A DNA stretch of 64,000 nucleotides from Enterococcus sp. BWB1-3 (GCF_016745275.1 NZ_JADOEP010000014.1:42708-106707), one strand, 5' to 3'; counted from the first letter of the stretch, positions 26,929-35,699 are shown. Numbers and translations: made by a program. The notes: generated by a model from the letters alone, not told the origin.

Positions 26929-27098
26929 ACAGAAATAAAGTTCCAAACTCTCTTCATATCTACACCCGAATAAACGGCGGTACAAAAACAACTCCTTCGG
27001 AATTAAGCCGAACTATCCTGAAAATATGAGGAGCTATTTTCGGATATTCCTTCTTAATTCTCGGAGCTGATCGTTTTTGTCCCGACCTCTCTTGTTTA
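26929..27098 (-). repeat. Intergenic repeat element, copy 1
   Basis: Read on the minus strand it runs from GTCGGGACAAAAACGATCAG through AGAATTAAGAAGGAATATCCG and GTACCGCCGTTTATTCGGG to a GGAACTTTATTTCTGTCCC end. The same blocks in the same order recur at 41111-41436 on the plus strand. Its outer ends (GGGACAG and GTCCCGAC) are complementary, so it can fold as one large hairpin and may terminate the isomerase operon. Confidence 0.7.
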
Positions 27099-27425
27099 TT
27101 GAAAGTTGGTTGATTGTAAGGGTAAAATACGTTTGTTATTAATAAAAAACGAGTTTAATTTATTAATTATTTCAAAATTTTATTTTTTTTTACTGAAAAT
27201 ATGTTGAAAATGTTTGTGGAATATTGTATTTTTGTACGAGTGGAAGAATATTCTGCTGATAAATCTAAAAAAATACATAGTGAAATGAACAATTAATTAT
27301 AATGAAAATGAAAATTAATTGACATTTATAGATATGGAAGCATCAATTATATAGTATCTAAAATAAAGTCACTTTTCTGAAAAAGACTTTTTGGAATAAC
27401 ACATATAGAAGAAAGGAGGACGTTT
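27099..27425. other. AT-rich upstream region of the surface cassette
   Basis: About 325 bases, mostly A and T, with no reading frame of note. It presumably holds the promoter of the adhesin operon. No unique -35/-10 pair can be chosen. Confidence 0.4.
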
Positions 27426-30107
27426 TTGAACAAGCTTACATTATTGATGTCGATTTTATTGCTTGGGAATGGAACAGGGGTTTCAGGATTAAGTGTTTTT
27501 CAACCAGTTGCTGAAGGAAGTCCAACAACCGAGGTAAACACGGAAGCTGCAAAACAGGCAGATGATGTAAATCAGGAAATAGAAACTTCGGAAGGCTTGG
27601 AAGAAACGACCGCGTCTTCATCGGAAGCAGATCCCGAATCTGAAATAGTAACAACAGAAGAAAATCAAATAGAAACAAGCTCGACAGAAACTTTCTCAGA
27701 TAAGGAAGACGATGATCCTCCGAAAGAAAAAGCTTCAACCTTTGCGGATGGATTACAGGATGAAGATGGTTACTGGCTGGCTGGCGATTTGGCTACACTG
27801 AGAACATATATTGTGACGGACAAGAAAAAAGAAATTCGGCTGACAGCTGACATTGATATTGCTGCAACAGCATTACCTCTGTATGATGGATTTGTTTTAG
27901 ATGGAGCGGGTCATACGATTACTTACAATAAAGGTATACTAGCTGCTGCAGGATTTTATCTACAGGTTACAGGAGCAACTGTTACGATGAAAAATATTAA
28001 TTTTGGCAACCCAGACGGCTCAGGAGCTGTCGGCTACTATGGGATTATTACCTGCTACGATGCTAATCCAAACATAAACATGATTTTTGAAAATATCAAT
28101 TACATAACTACAAACGGTCAGCCGTTATACAATATAAATGGGAAGATTATTTTTAGAGGAAACAATACATTTAATCAAACCGGCTCAGGATATTCTCAGG
28201 AATGGGCAGAGGCTAATTACATAGAAGTAGAGTCTGGAATAACCAATGTTTACCATAATACTACCGCTAGCTATGGCTTTATTTACGCTCATGGGACGAA
28301 TTCCAATAGTCCCTATGCCAGTTCAATAAATGTTGTTGTACGTTCGGGAGCAGTATTTGACGTAGAAACCAGCCATGCTTTTTTTTACAGTGCAGCAGCG
28401 AGTTATGACCAATCAATTATTGTAGAAGATAATGGAACATTAAAAGTAAAGCAGACATCAACAAACTCGGTGAAAAGCCGGTTTATCTATCCGAATTTAG
28501 GAACGAGTGCAGCGACAGATTTTTGTTTTGGTAAAAATGCCAATGTTCAACTGGATTTAAAGGGATCAATTCCTTTGTATAGCTCCAGAGGCGGAATGAC
28601 TGTTGGTGAAGGTGCAGTGTATGAAATGAATGTTGAAGAAGGTCAAATGTTTTCCTTAAGCACTTTGGGAACATTTTCAATGAATATCGATAATGTAAAA
28701 AGAGCTGCTTTTAATGGTACAGCAGATGGAACATTAGGTATTCGAAGCAGCAATACTGCAATCAGCAATCTTTCTTTTCGGGGAACGAACCGGATCAAAG
28801 TGGATGCGTATAGCAATGCCTCCACAGAGCTGCCAAGCACCACCTTTAATAAAGTGGACACAGCGTTATACGTCTCGAATACGACTTACCAAAATGTATC
28901 AGGAGATACACTGAGTGCGCCAGAATTAAGTGCGTTCGCAACCTCCAAACGATTGGTTTTTTCCAGTGTGTGGGTACCAGACGTTCTTTCTGTAAGCGTG
29001 TCAGATGAAAGCAGTCAGGGAGCGACACTGTCTGTCAACTCTGAAAATCACGGACTTCCTGCAACTAAAGTAATATATTATCTCTTTACAGAAGAGAAGG
29101 ATATCGGTGTGCCGGAAAAAGCAAAATATATTTATACACTGACTGATTTATCTCAACAAGCAGATGGATTCTACAATTACGATGCAGATGATCTAAATCC
29201 TAATACGAAGTACTGGATGCAGGCAGTTGTTTCAAATACAAACGGTCAGGGTGACTGGTCAGGTCCGATTTCATTTGCCACAGATCCTGGTCTGAAGTCA
29301 TTGGAAATAATAAATGATGAAGATCTGACGGAAACAACTGCGAAGATTTCTGGTGCTTTTGCCAACAACACTGGTTTATGGACAGATTTTAGCAATGGCG
29401 TAGACAATCCTGCTGGAAACCAGACTGCTGACTTCGGTGCCAGCTTTACGGATGCACTGATTCAACTGGAATACAGCAGAAACAGTGATTTTTCAAATGC
29501 AGAAAGTATTTCAGTAGAAAATAGATTTGGGGATAATGACAGTCAGTTTACTGAAGAATTAACCGGTTTGCGTCCGTCTGCAACGTATTATGTCAGAGTC
29601 AGAGCAACAGCGGTTTCCGGTAGAGAGATTGTACTTCCGCTGGTTTATGAATTTGAAACAAAGTATGGTGAATATATTGATGTGTCAATACCTGTAGAGA
29701 TGTTGTTTGGTACAGATAATTCAGAAGCAGCAACTGAAAGTGCTGGAACAATTTATAGTAAAGGCGCCTCCTATGAAGTCGTTAATCAGGGGAATGTAGA
29801 CACAGCTGTTCAGGTCACAGGTTTTACCCCCAAAAATAAAGCAGCAGAAAATCTTAAATTACTTCCGGACATGAATGGTCAAGTCGCCTCCAACCAATTA
29901 GCATTGAAGCTCTTAATGAGCGGTGCTTCCAGCAGTGAAATATTCCTAACACCGGAACTTCAGATAAGTCCGGTAATGATCGGGATAATGAATACAACCG
30001 ATGAAAATAAACTGCAGTTGGATTTTGGCGGAAAGTTCTTTAATCCTGTAGGAGAAGTACTATTGCCATCTTATACAATGACGCTGAGGTTTGAAAAATC
30101 AGAATAG
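27426..30107 (+). CDS. Large secreted adhesin with pectate-lyase-like domain and fibronectin-like segment
   Basis: 893 residues. A signal peptide (about 1-27) and a Glu/Thr/Ser-rich linker (about 35-105) precede a pectate-lyase-like adhesive domain (about 110-340; EIRLTADIDIAATALPLYDGFVLDGAGHTI, TVTMKNINFGN). Then come a fibronectin-III-like segment (about 520-620; LNPNTKYWMQAVVSNTNGQGDWSGP) and a second such segment ending near 740. A C-terminal beta module (about 748-893) ends YTMTLRFEKSE. No LPXTG or membrane anchor is seen, so attachment must be non-covalent. Start TTG with AAAGGAGG. It is the first gene of a four-gene cassette. Its C-terminal module resembles the protein at 30714. Confidence 0.83.
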   Translation: MNKLTLLMSILLLGNGTGVSGLSVFQPVAEGSPTTEVNTEAAKQADDVNQEIETSEGLEETTASSSEADPESEIVTTEENQIETSSTETFSDKEDDDPPKEKASTFADGLQDEDGYWLAGDLATLRTYIVTDKKKEIRLTADIDIAATALPLYDGFVLDGAGHTITYNKGILAAAGFYLQVTGATVTMKNINFGNPDGSGAVGYYGIITCYDANPNINMIFENINYITTNGQPLYNINGKIIFRGNNTFNQTGSGYSQEWAEANYIEVESGITNVYHNTTASYGFIYAHGTNSNSPYASSINVVVRSGAVFDVETSHAFFYSAAASYDQSIIVEDNGTLKVKQTSTNSVKSRFIYPNLGTSAATDFCFGKNANVQLDLKGSIPLYSSRGGMTVGEGAVYEMNVEEGQMFSLSTLGTFSMNIDNVKRAAFNGTADGTLGIRSSNTAISNLSFRGTNRIKVDAYSNASTELPSTTFNKVDTALYVSNTTYQNVSGDTLSAPELSAFATSKRLVFSSVWVPDVLSVSVSDESSQGATLSVNSENHGLPATKVIYYLFTEEKDIGVPEKAKYIYTLTDLSQQADGFYNYDADDLNPNTKYWMQAVVSNTNGQGDWSGPISFATDPGLKSLEIINDEDLTETTAKISGAFANNTGLWTDFSNGVDNPAGNQTADFGASFTDALIQLEYSRNSDFSNAESISVENRFGDNDSQFTEELTGLRPSATYYVRVRATAVSGREIVLPLVYEFETKYGEYIDVSIPVEMLFGTDNSEAATESAGTIYSKGASYEVVNQGNVDTAVQVTGFTPKNKAAENLKLLPDMNGQVASNQLALKLLMSGASSSEIFLTPELQISPVMIGIMNTTDENKLQLDFGGKFFNPVGEVLLPSYTMTLRFEKSE

Positions 30108-30118
30108 GAGAGATTATT

Positions 30119-30646
30119 ATAGAAAAGCAGAACACAACAAGTAATAATAAGAAAAAATGGTTAGGGCTGGCTCTGTTATTATTTTTACTGATTGGCGGCG
30201 GTGTGTATTACTATTTCACACAGCAGGAAGAACCAGTTCGGATAGTATCCGGGGATTATCTGCCGGATGCAAAGGAAGCGCAGAAGATGACGGACAAACA
30301 GATAAAAGCAGCCGAGCAGAAAATGGTAGATGCCAGCAAGTTCAATATGGTCATCAAACCGGAAGCAACTTTTGCTTCTGGAAATGAAGAAGGAGATATC
30401 TATATTCAAAATCCTGAACATAATGCTTACCCAATCAACGTGGTTATTGCTTTGGATGAAGATGGTAAGGAAGTATATTCTTCCGGTGCTGTTGAACCGG
30501 GCTATGAGATAAAGAATGCTGTATTAGATGTAGCGCTGGCCAAAGGAGACTATCCGGCAACAGCAACATTTAATATTTATGATCCGGTAACAAAACAGAA
30601 GCAGGGGCAGGTTCAAGCAAGCATTATGATTAACGTCTTAGCATAA
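30119..30646 (+). CDS. Membrane-anchored extracellular protein with non-canonical start codon
   Basis: 175 residues: a short basic N-terminus, one membrane span (WLGLALLLFLLIGGGVYYYF, about 14-33) and an extracellular Ig-like beta domain (about 75-175; IYIQNPEHNAYPINVVIALD, YPATATFNIYDP). The frame opens behind a good AGGAG (30106-30110), but the codon eight bases on is ATA (with ATT at 30116); the first ATG/GTG/TTG in frame is the GTG at 30203, inside the membrane span. ATG-to-ATA mutation of GAAAAGCAG...'s natural start is the simplest reading. Either rare-start translation or a silenced gene follows. Function is unknown; the context suggests it holds the cassette's secreted proteins at the membrane. 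Confidence 0.65.
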   Translation: MEKQNTTSNNKKKWLGLALLLFLLIGGGVYYYFTQQEEPVRIVSGDYLPDAKEAQKMTDKQIKAAEQKMVDASKFNMVIKPEATFASGNEEGDIYIQNPEHNAYPINVVIALDEDGKEVYSSGAVEPGYEIKNAVLDVALAKGDYPATATFNIYDPVTKQKQGQVQASIMINVLA

Positions 30647-30713
30647 GAAATGAGTTTAGCAGAATATTCATTCTGTTGACATAAATAAAAAATTATAGAG
30701 GAGAAACACATTT

Positions 30714-31364
30714 ATGAAATTAAATAAGAAATTAGTCGCAGCAGCAATGGTTTTAGGTACGGGATTTGCAGGAGTTTCTGCAGCAGGCTCAACTGCAAAT
30801 GCAGAAACATTTGACGGAATTAATACAGGTGACATTGAAATTAATGGAACAATCGGAAAAATGGATAACACAGATCCGGAGACTGATTTGCCGGAAGGTT
30901 CAGATGACTGGATTAACATCACGGTTGATACAGCGACAGCATTCCATACAACAATTGCTTCAGATCATACAGAGATTGAATCAGCTGACTACAGCATTCA
31001 AAATAATTCAGGTCGCGGTGTCGCAGTTTATCTGTCTTCACTGACAGGAACACCAAACTATGTGACACAATTAACGGTTAATCCAGCAGCAGCTTCAACT
31101 GCTTTGGTTTCAACTCCGGCAGCTGTTAATTTGATTGATGGAGGAGCAGTTGCATCAATGCCGGCAATGCCATGGCTGACGCTGGCAAATAATGAAGGCC
31201 GTCTGAATCTTGTGAGTGACGCTGCAGATACATATGGAAGCGAAGCCACATTCCACTATACAGGAACAGTTGAAAATGCACCGGCAGTTGCAGAATCAGA
31301 AAACTATACATTAACATTGAAATTTGCTTCTGTACAAGCTGACGGTACAACAATCGGCAGATAA
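30714..31364 (+). CDS. Secreted WxL-like/beta-sandwich surface protein
   Basis: 216 residues with a clean signal peptide (KKLVAAAMVLGTGFAG, cleavage near SANA/TANA-E, about residue 30). The rest is Thr/Ala/Asn-rich and probably all beta. The pattern DWINITVD, ADYSIQNNSGRGVAVYLSSL and ENYTLTLKFASV at the end parallels the C-terminal module of the 893-residue adhesin (YIDVSIPVE, ASYEVVNQGNVDTAVQVTG, SYTMTLRFE). It lacks an LPXTG and clear paired WxL motifs, so the WxL label is only an analogy. The RBS is GAGGAGAAAC. Confidence 0.75.
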   Translation: MKLNKKLVAAAMVLGTGFAGVSAAGSTANAETFDGINTGDIEINGTIGKMDNTDPETDLPEGSDDWINITVDTATAFHTTIASDHTEIESADYSIQNNSGRGVAVYLSSLTGTPNYVTQLTVNPAAASTALVSTPAAVNLIDGGAVASMPAMPWLTLANNEGRLNLVSDAADTYGSEATFHYTGTVENAPAVAESENYTLTLKFASVQADGTTIGR

Positions 31365-31402
31365 TTAAGCATTATAGCAGCAATTCTGAGGGAGAGGTCA
31401 CA

Positions 31403-31784
31403 ATGAAAAAGCACTGGTCTAACAGAATACTCTTTATCATTCTCGTGATTTTTTCTCTTGGATTTTCCTGGTTCAACTAATGCCAACAGTGCTTCGGTTG
31501 AAATTAGTGGGAAAGTTGGAAGAGGAATAACTACTGAGAGCTCTGTGATTCCAGAAGAGTCTGATTCAACCGAACCTTCAGAGGAACCTGCTTCACCAAA
31601 AGAAGATACTATTTTTGGAGGGCGGCTACCAAATGCTGGTGAACATAGCCTATATTTATTAATGTTCATTAGAATTGTCGTACTTCTGCTGTTTGCTCGG
31701 GCAAGTAACAGAAAGAGCAAAGAAGATGAACGAAGAGGCAGGGGAATCTTCCTTTGTCTTTTTTTCGATTCTATCAAAAGCTGA
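31403..31784 (+). pseudogene. Small sortase-substrate-like protein, frameshifted in a T-run
   Basis: ATG at 31403 opens a signal peptide (KKHWSNRILFIILVIFS) that stops after 25 codons at 31478-31480. Removing one T from the six-T run at 31449-31454 joins it to the downstream frame: LLDFPGSTNANSASVEISGKVG, a Ser/Glu/Pro linker, then LPNAGE, a hydrophobic span and RASNRKSKEDERRGR. That gives an intact small cell-wall protein of about 126 residues with a sortase-like LPNAG motif. As written it is off. Slippage-based switching, a fixed mutation or a sequencing error could each explain it. It is the last gene of the cassette. Confidence 0.65.
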
Positions 31785-32159
31785 GAAACAATTCTTGGAA
31801 CCGTGAGTCTTATTTGTGCAGGAACATTTGCTTGTTGCATGTTCGAAGATCATACAAGATGTGCTATATATTTAGTTTATATAAAATATAAAAGCTATAC
31901 AGCATTTGAAACACATCGCAGTGATTCTGAATGGCTGACCTAATTGTATAATGATTGGCTGAGAGAGAACTGAAAATATCCTCATTTATTTCAGTATGTG
32001 CAGTAAATCACTTGTCTAATCTTGAATAAACAAATATACTTTATTATGTATAACTGAATAGCGAATGACTGCCTAGCTCCATTCAAACGAATAGTTGAAA
32101 CAGGAGTATAAAGGCGACCTTATTTAAAAAAAGGAAATATTTATTTTTTGGACATACAT
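31785..32159. other. Intergenic region without a recognised gene
   Basis: About 375 bases, AT-rich, with no convincing frame or RNA. It ends in the regulatory palindrome listed next. Confidence 0.4.
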
Positions 32160-32177
32160 TTGTGAATCTGATCACGA
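32160..32177. promoter_or_regulatory. CRP/FNR- or Rex-like operator before the fumarate-reductase-like gene
   Basis: TTGTGA-atctga-TCACGA is one base from the Rex-type TTGTGA-N6-TCACAA and close to CRP/FNR TGTGA-N6-TCACA. It is centred about 60 bases before the start codon. Redox control would suit a terminal reductase. Which regulator binds is inference. Confidence 0.5.
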
Positions 32178-32226
32178 ATTTGTCATTTATAGTATTGTAT
32201 GAAAAAAAGTTTTAGGGGGAATCAAC

Positions 32227-33756
32227 GTGAAAAAAGGAATGGTAAAAAACTGCATTTTGGGGTTCTCGGCAGTGCTGCTTTTGGGTGCTTGCGGAGGCGG
32301 CAACACAACAAAAGAAAGCAGCGGGAGTTCTTCAAGTTCAACTGGAAGCTCAGCTGAAACGGTCTCAGGTGCATCTCAGCAGGAGTACACAGATCCAAGC
32401 AAGCTGGAAGATGAGTATGATATTGTTATTGTGGGTGCAGGCGGAGCTGGAATGGCGGCAGCTTTATCAGCAAAAGAAGCTGGAATGAATCCGGTAATTT
32501 TTGAGAAGATGCCTTTTGCCGGAGGGAATACACTGAAATCCTCTGGTGGGATGAACGCTTCTGAAACAAAATTTCAGAAAGAACAGGGGATTGAAGACAG
32601 CAATGATCTTTTCTATGAAGATACGCTGACTGGTGGAAAAGGAACCAACGATAAAGAATTGCTGCGTTATCTTGTAGATAACTCTGCAGCTGGTATTGAG
32701 TGGCTGGATTCAATGGGGATTACACTTGATAATATCAGTTACAGCGGCGGAGCGAGTGTGAAACGAATTCACCGCCCGACAGACGGTTCAGCAGTAGGCA
32801 CGTATCTGGTTGCCGGCTTGATTAGAAATATTCATGAACAGGAAATTCCGATATTTGTCAATTCAACAGTTACTAAGATAAATGAAAAAGACGGAAAAGT
32901 AACGGGAGTGGAAGTTGATGTTGAGGGTGAAACAAAAATAGTTTCTGGAGATGCTCTGATTATAACTACTGGAGGATATGGTTCAAACAAAGAAATGATT
33001 GAAAAATATCGTCCGGATTTGAAAGGATATGTGAGTACAACATCTGAAGGCAGTACCGGTGACGGTATCACAATGATTGAAAAGCTGGGTGGAGCAACCG
33101 TGGATATGGATCAGATTCAGGTTCACCCAACAGTTGTTCAGGAAACAGGAATGCTGATCAGTGAAACCGTTCGTGGAGAAGGTGCCATCCTTGTGAATCA
33201 GCAGGGAGAACGTTTCTATAATGAGCTTGAAACAAGAGATAATGTATCTGCGGCAATTACTGATTTACCTGAAGGTTATGCTTATTTGATTTTTGATGAT
33301 GCTTTGGCAAATCGGGCGAAACAGCTGGAGTATTATAAAGAGCAAGGCGTAGTTATAGAGGCAGATACGATTGAAGCATTGGCAGAAAAAATTGATGCAG
33401 AACCTGAGATATTGAAAGCTTCGTTGGACACATGGAACAAAGCAGTGAAAGATCAGAAGGACCCGGACTTTGGCCGAGAAACTGCGATGGATTATGACTT
33501 AACAGAAGCACCTTACTATGCGATTCAAATAGCTCCCGGTATTCACCATACAATGGGCGGCGTGAAAATTAATAAGGACACACAGGTCTTAAAAGAAGAT
33601 GGCTCAGCAATTGAAGGTTTGTATGCTGCCGGCGAACTGACGGGTGGAATTCATGGTCAGAATCGAATTGGCGGAAATGCTGTTGCAGATATTATTGTAT
33701 TCGGACGTCAGGCGGGAACAAAATCTGCTGAATTTGCTGGAAAAGCAGCTGAATAA
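32227..33756 (+). CDS. Secreted fumarate-reductase-like flavoprotein (flavocytochrome c family lipoprotein)
   Basis: 509 residues. Signal peptide with lipobox LLGACGG (Cys about residue 19), a Ser-rich linker, then a FAD-binding fumarate reductase/succinate dehydrogenase-type domain: VIVGAGGAGMAAALSAKEAG (about 65-84), GGNTLKSSGGMNASET, TTGGYGSNKEM, RGEGAILVNQQGERFYNE, HHTMGGVKIN and the closing GELTGGIHGQNRIGGNAVAD. No FMN-binding domain or haem motif (CxxCH) is present, so electrons must come from elsewhere, for example extracellular flavin-based transfer as proposed in Listeria. GTG start with GGGGGA upstream. Confidence 0.87.
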   Translation: MKKGMVKNCILGFSAVLLLGACGGGNTTKESSGSSSSSTGSSAETVSGASQQEYTDPSKLEDEYDIVIVGAGGAGMAAALSAKEAGMNPVIFEKMPFAGGNTLKSSGGMNASETKFQKEQGIEDSNDLFYEDTLTGGKGTNDKELLRYLVDNSAAGIEWLDSMGITLDNISYSGGASVKRIHRPTDGSAVGTYLVAGLIRNIHEQEIPIFVNSTVTKINEKDGKVTGVEVDVEGETKIVSGDALIITTGGYGSNKEMIEKYRPDLKGYVSTTSEGSTGDGITMIEKLGGATVDMDQIQVHPTVVQETGMLISETVRGEGAILVNQQGERFYNELETRDNVSAAITDLPEGYAYLIFDDALANRAKQLEYYKEQGVVIEADTIEALAEKIDAEPEILKASLDTWNKAVKDQKDPDFGRETAMDYDLTEAPYYAIQIAPGIHHTMGGVKINKDTQVLKEDGSAIEGLYAAGELTGGIHGQNRIGGNAVADIIVFGRQAGTKSAEFAGKAAE

Positions 33757-33779
33757 TTTATCTTCATGAATGCGTGAAT

Positions 33780-33825
33780 AACTGTAAGTAGCTCTGCTTG
33801 GCAGATGTCTATTTACAGTTTTTTG
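33780..33825 (+). terminator. Terminator after the fumarate-reductase-like gene
   Basis: AACTGTAAGTAG pairs with CTATTTACAGTT (one mismatch), then a T-run. Confidence 0.7.
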
Positions 33826-33921
33826 ATTATCATATCCCTTTCTATCTGTTCCTTCCTGCTTGGTAACTGGATAGAAAGTTTCTGATAGTCTAAACTGTTT
33901 TTTTATTCATTAGTAACTTTA

Positions 33922-33950
33922 TTGATTTTCCGCATAGCATTGACTATAAT
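33922..33950 (+). promoter_or_regulatory. Promoter upstream of the AraC-family gene
   Basis: TTGATT and TATAAT with a 17-base spacer, 124 bases before the start codon. Confidence 0.6.
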
Positions 33951-34073
33951 TTTGAGGAATCACTTAGAAGATAGGTACAGAAAGGAATGAAATCGATAAA
34001 ACTTGTTCAGCAATCATCAAGTACACCATTGATTTATTTATTAAGATAAATATAGGAGAAAGGGGGGAAGAAC

Positions 34074-34931
34074 ATGCTGCAGCAGTTAAATCAGTTGATG
34101 GACTACATCGAACAGCATCTGACAGAAGAACTTTTTATTGAAGATGAAGCTAAACGTATTGGGCTGTCAGAGTATCATCTCAGGAGAACCTTTTCTTTTA
34201 TTGCGGGTATGCCCTTGAGTGAATATATTAAAAATCGAAAGCTGGCATCTGCAAATCTCGATTTGGTAAAAGGGGAGAAAGTCACCGCTGTAGCTTTCAA
34301 ATACGGATATCAGTCAATCGAAGGATTTTCAAGAGCGTTTCGTGACTGGACGGGATATCTGCCGTCGGAAGTCAGCAAAAGCGGTCTGCAGAAGACTTTT
34401 CCCAAACGCTCCTTTTTTATTACAGTTCAAGGAGGAGAATCAATGCATGTAAAACTTGAGAAAAAAGAAGCTTTTAATCTAGTGGGGGTTACTAAGAAGG
34501 CTCCAATTCAATTTGAAGGGGAAAATAATGTAATTGTTGAACTGGCGCAGTCAATTACGGAGAAACAACGGAAAGAGATGCATGAGTTGGGAGATCTCTA
34601 TCCTCATCAGGTTATGAATGCTTCTTATGGCTTTAGTGAGGGGCGGATGGAAGAGAAGGGGGAGCTCATTCATTTAATAGGATTCTTAACTACTAGTGAA
34701 AAGAAGCCGGAAACATTGGAATTGATACGAGTACCGGCGAATTTGTGGGCTATATTTCCAAATGAGGGACCATTTCCAGCAACCTTACAGGAGACATGGG
34801 GAAAAATCTATTCAGAATGGCTGCCGTCTTCTGATTATGAGCTTGTCGAAGCACCGGAGATTTCATTCACGAAGTTTGAAGATAAAAAAGAGTTATACAG
34901 TGAACTATGGATTGCTGTAAAGAGAAAATAA
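34074..34931 (+). CDS. AraC-family regulator with GyrI-like effector domain
   Basis: 285 residues. An N-terminal AraC/XylS double helix-turn-helix (about 8-105; LFIEDEAKRIGLSEYHLRRTFSFIAG, VTAVAFKYGYQSIEGFSRAFRDWTGYLPSEV) is fused to a C-terminal GyrI-like ligand-binding domain (about 120-285; VGVTKKAPIQFEG, LWAIFPNEGPFPATLQETWGKIYSEWLPSS). Proteins of this build sense small hydrophobic compounds or stress signals and often control efflux. GGGGGAAG precedes the ATG. No obvious target gene sits beside it. Confidence 0.9.
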   Translation: MLQQLNQLMDYIEQHLTEELFIEDEAKRIGLSEYHLRRTFSFIAGMPLSEYIKNRKLASANLDLVKGEKVTAVAFKYGYQSIEGFSRAFRDWTGYLPSEVSKSGLQKTFPKRSFFITVQGGESMHVKLEKKEAFNLVGVTKKAPIQFEGENNVIVELAQSITEKQRKEMHELGDLYPHQVMNASYGFSEGRMEEKGELIHLIGFLTTSEKKPETLELIRVPANLWAIFPNEGPFPATLQETWGKIYSEWLPSSDYELVEAPEISFTKFEDKKELYSELWIAVKRK

Positions 34932-35024
34932 AAATAGTGTAAATCGCAGTGAAGATAAGCGATTCATACTTTTCAGAAATACTTCTCACTTAATGAACAT
35001 TAAAAGGAAAATTACTACGGAAAT

Positions 35025-35070
35025 ACGAATCAGTACATGGGCAGTTCCCCTAAATCTGATTCGTGTTTTT
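35025..35070 (+). terminator. Terminator downstream of the AraC-family gene
   Basis: ACGAATCAG and CTGATTCGT (perfect nine-base arms) flank a 22-base loop, followed by GTTTTT. Confidence 0.55.
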
Positions 35071-35223
35071 CTGTTTTCTAATGTACTGCAAACTTGTATC
35101 GTAGCAAGAATGATGTGTAAAAGTATAAAGAGGAAGCTGTTTCTGATTCACTTGAGTTCAGACTTAAGTCGTATTCACACGTCATTATTTCTGCGGTATA
35201 GTTCAGGGTAAGAGGTGTTGTGC

Positions 35224-35301
35224 ATGAGAAAATTATTCGGTGCAGCCATTGAAGTGCTGTCTGAGCTCATCTTACATTTATTTTTTAGACTTCCTGAATA
35301 G
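35224..35301 (+). CDS. Possible 25-residue hydrophobic peptide ending in a terminator
   Basis: ATG at 35224, behind AAGAGGTG, encodes MRKLFGAAIEV followed by LSELILHLFFRLPE and a stop at 35299-35301. The stop lies in the loop of a small terminator (ACTTCC-tgaata-GGGAAGT-TTTTT, 35289-35312). A short amphipathic peptide with its own compact terminator resembles type I toxins or signal peptides, but no family is recognised. It could be chance. Confidence 0.3.
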   Translation: MRKLFGAAIEVLSELILHLFFRLPE

Positions 35302-35312
35302 GGAAGTTTTTT
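35289..35312 (+). terminator. Small terminator
   Basis: A six-base stem ACTTCC/GGAAGT with six T following. It suggests a short transcript ends here. Confidence 0.55.
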
Positions 35313-35699
35313 GTTGCAGCTCATTAATAAATTATGATGCATGTTTCGTCCTTTAAAATTGCGTGGCAGTAATTAATAAAAGCAGTGTAAACACAATTAT
35401 TATATAACGATTATGAAAGGTGGAAAGGAATAGATAATCATAAAAAGAGTAGGATTTCTCTTGTTTGTCCACATTATTTGATAAATAACAGAACAAAATT
35501 TCAACTGTAAGGTTGACTAACAGGACTTTGATGGTGTAGTTTTAATAAGCAAGTGTTTTTCGTATAAGAAAAATCATTCCAGGTTATTGAGATAGTCATC
35601 TTTTAAGCTGATTCAGGTCAGAGAAAATAGATTTTCGCAGAGCAGTATAGAGATAGAGTTGGCTGCCGATTTAAAGTATAGAAAGAGGGAGGGATAGGA
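35313..35699. other. Intergenic region without a recognised gene
   Basis: About 385 AT-rich bases before the gene at 35700. No frame, repeat or RNA is recognised. Confidence 0.4.

Noticed and set aside
34993..35211. 72-codon plus-strand frame after the AraC gene
   Set aside because: It runs through a clear terminator hairpin (35025-35070), has no ribosome site and no recognised similarity.
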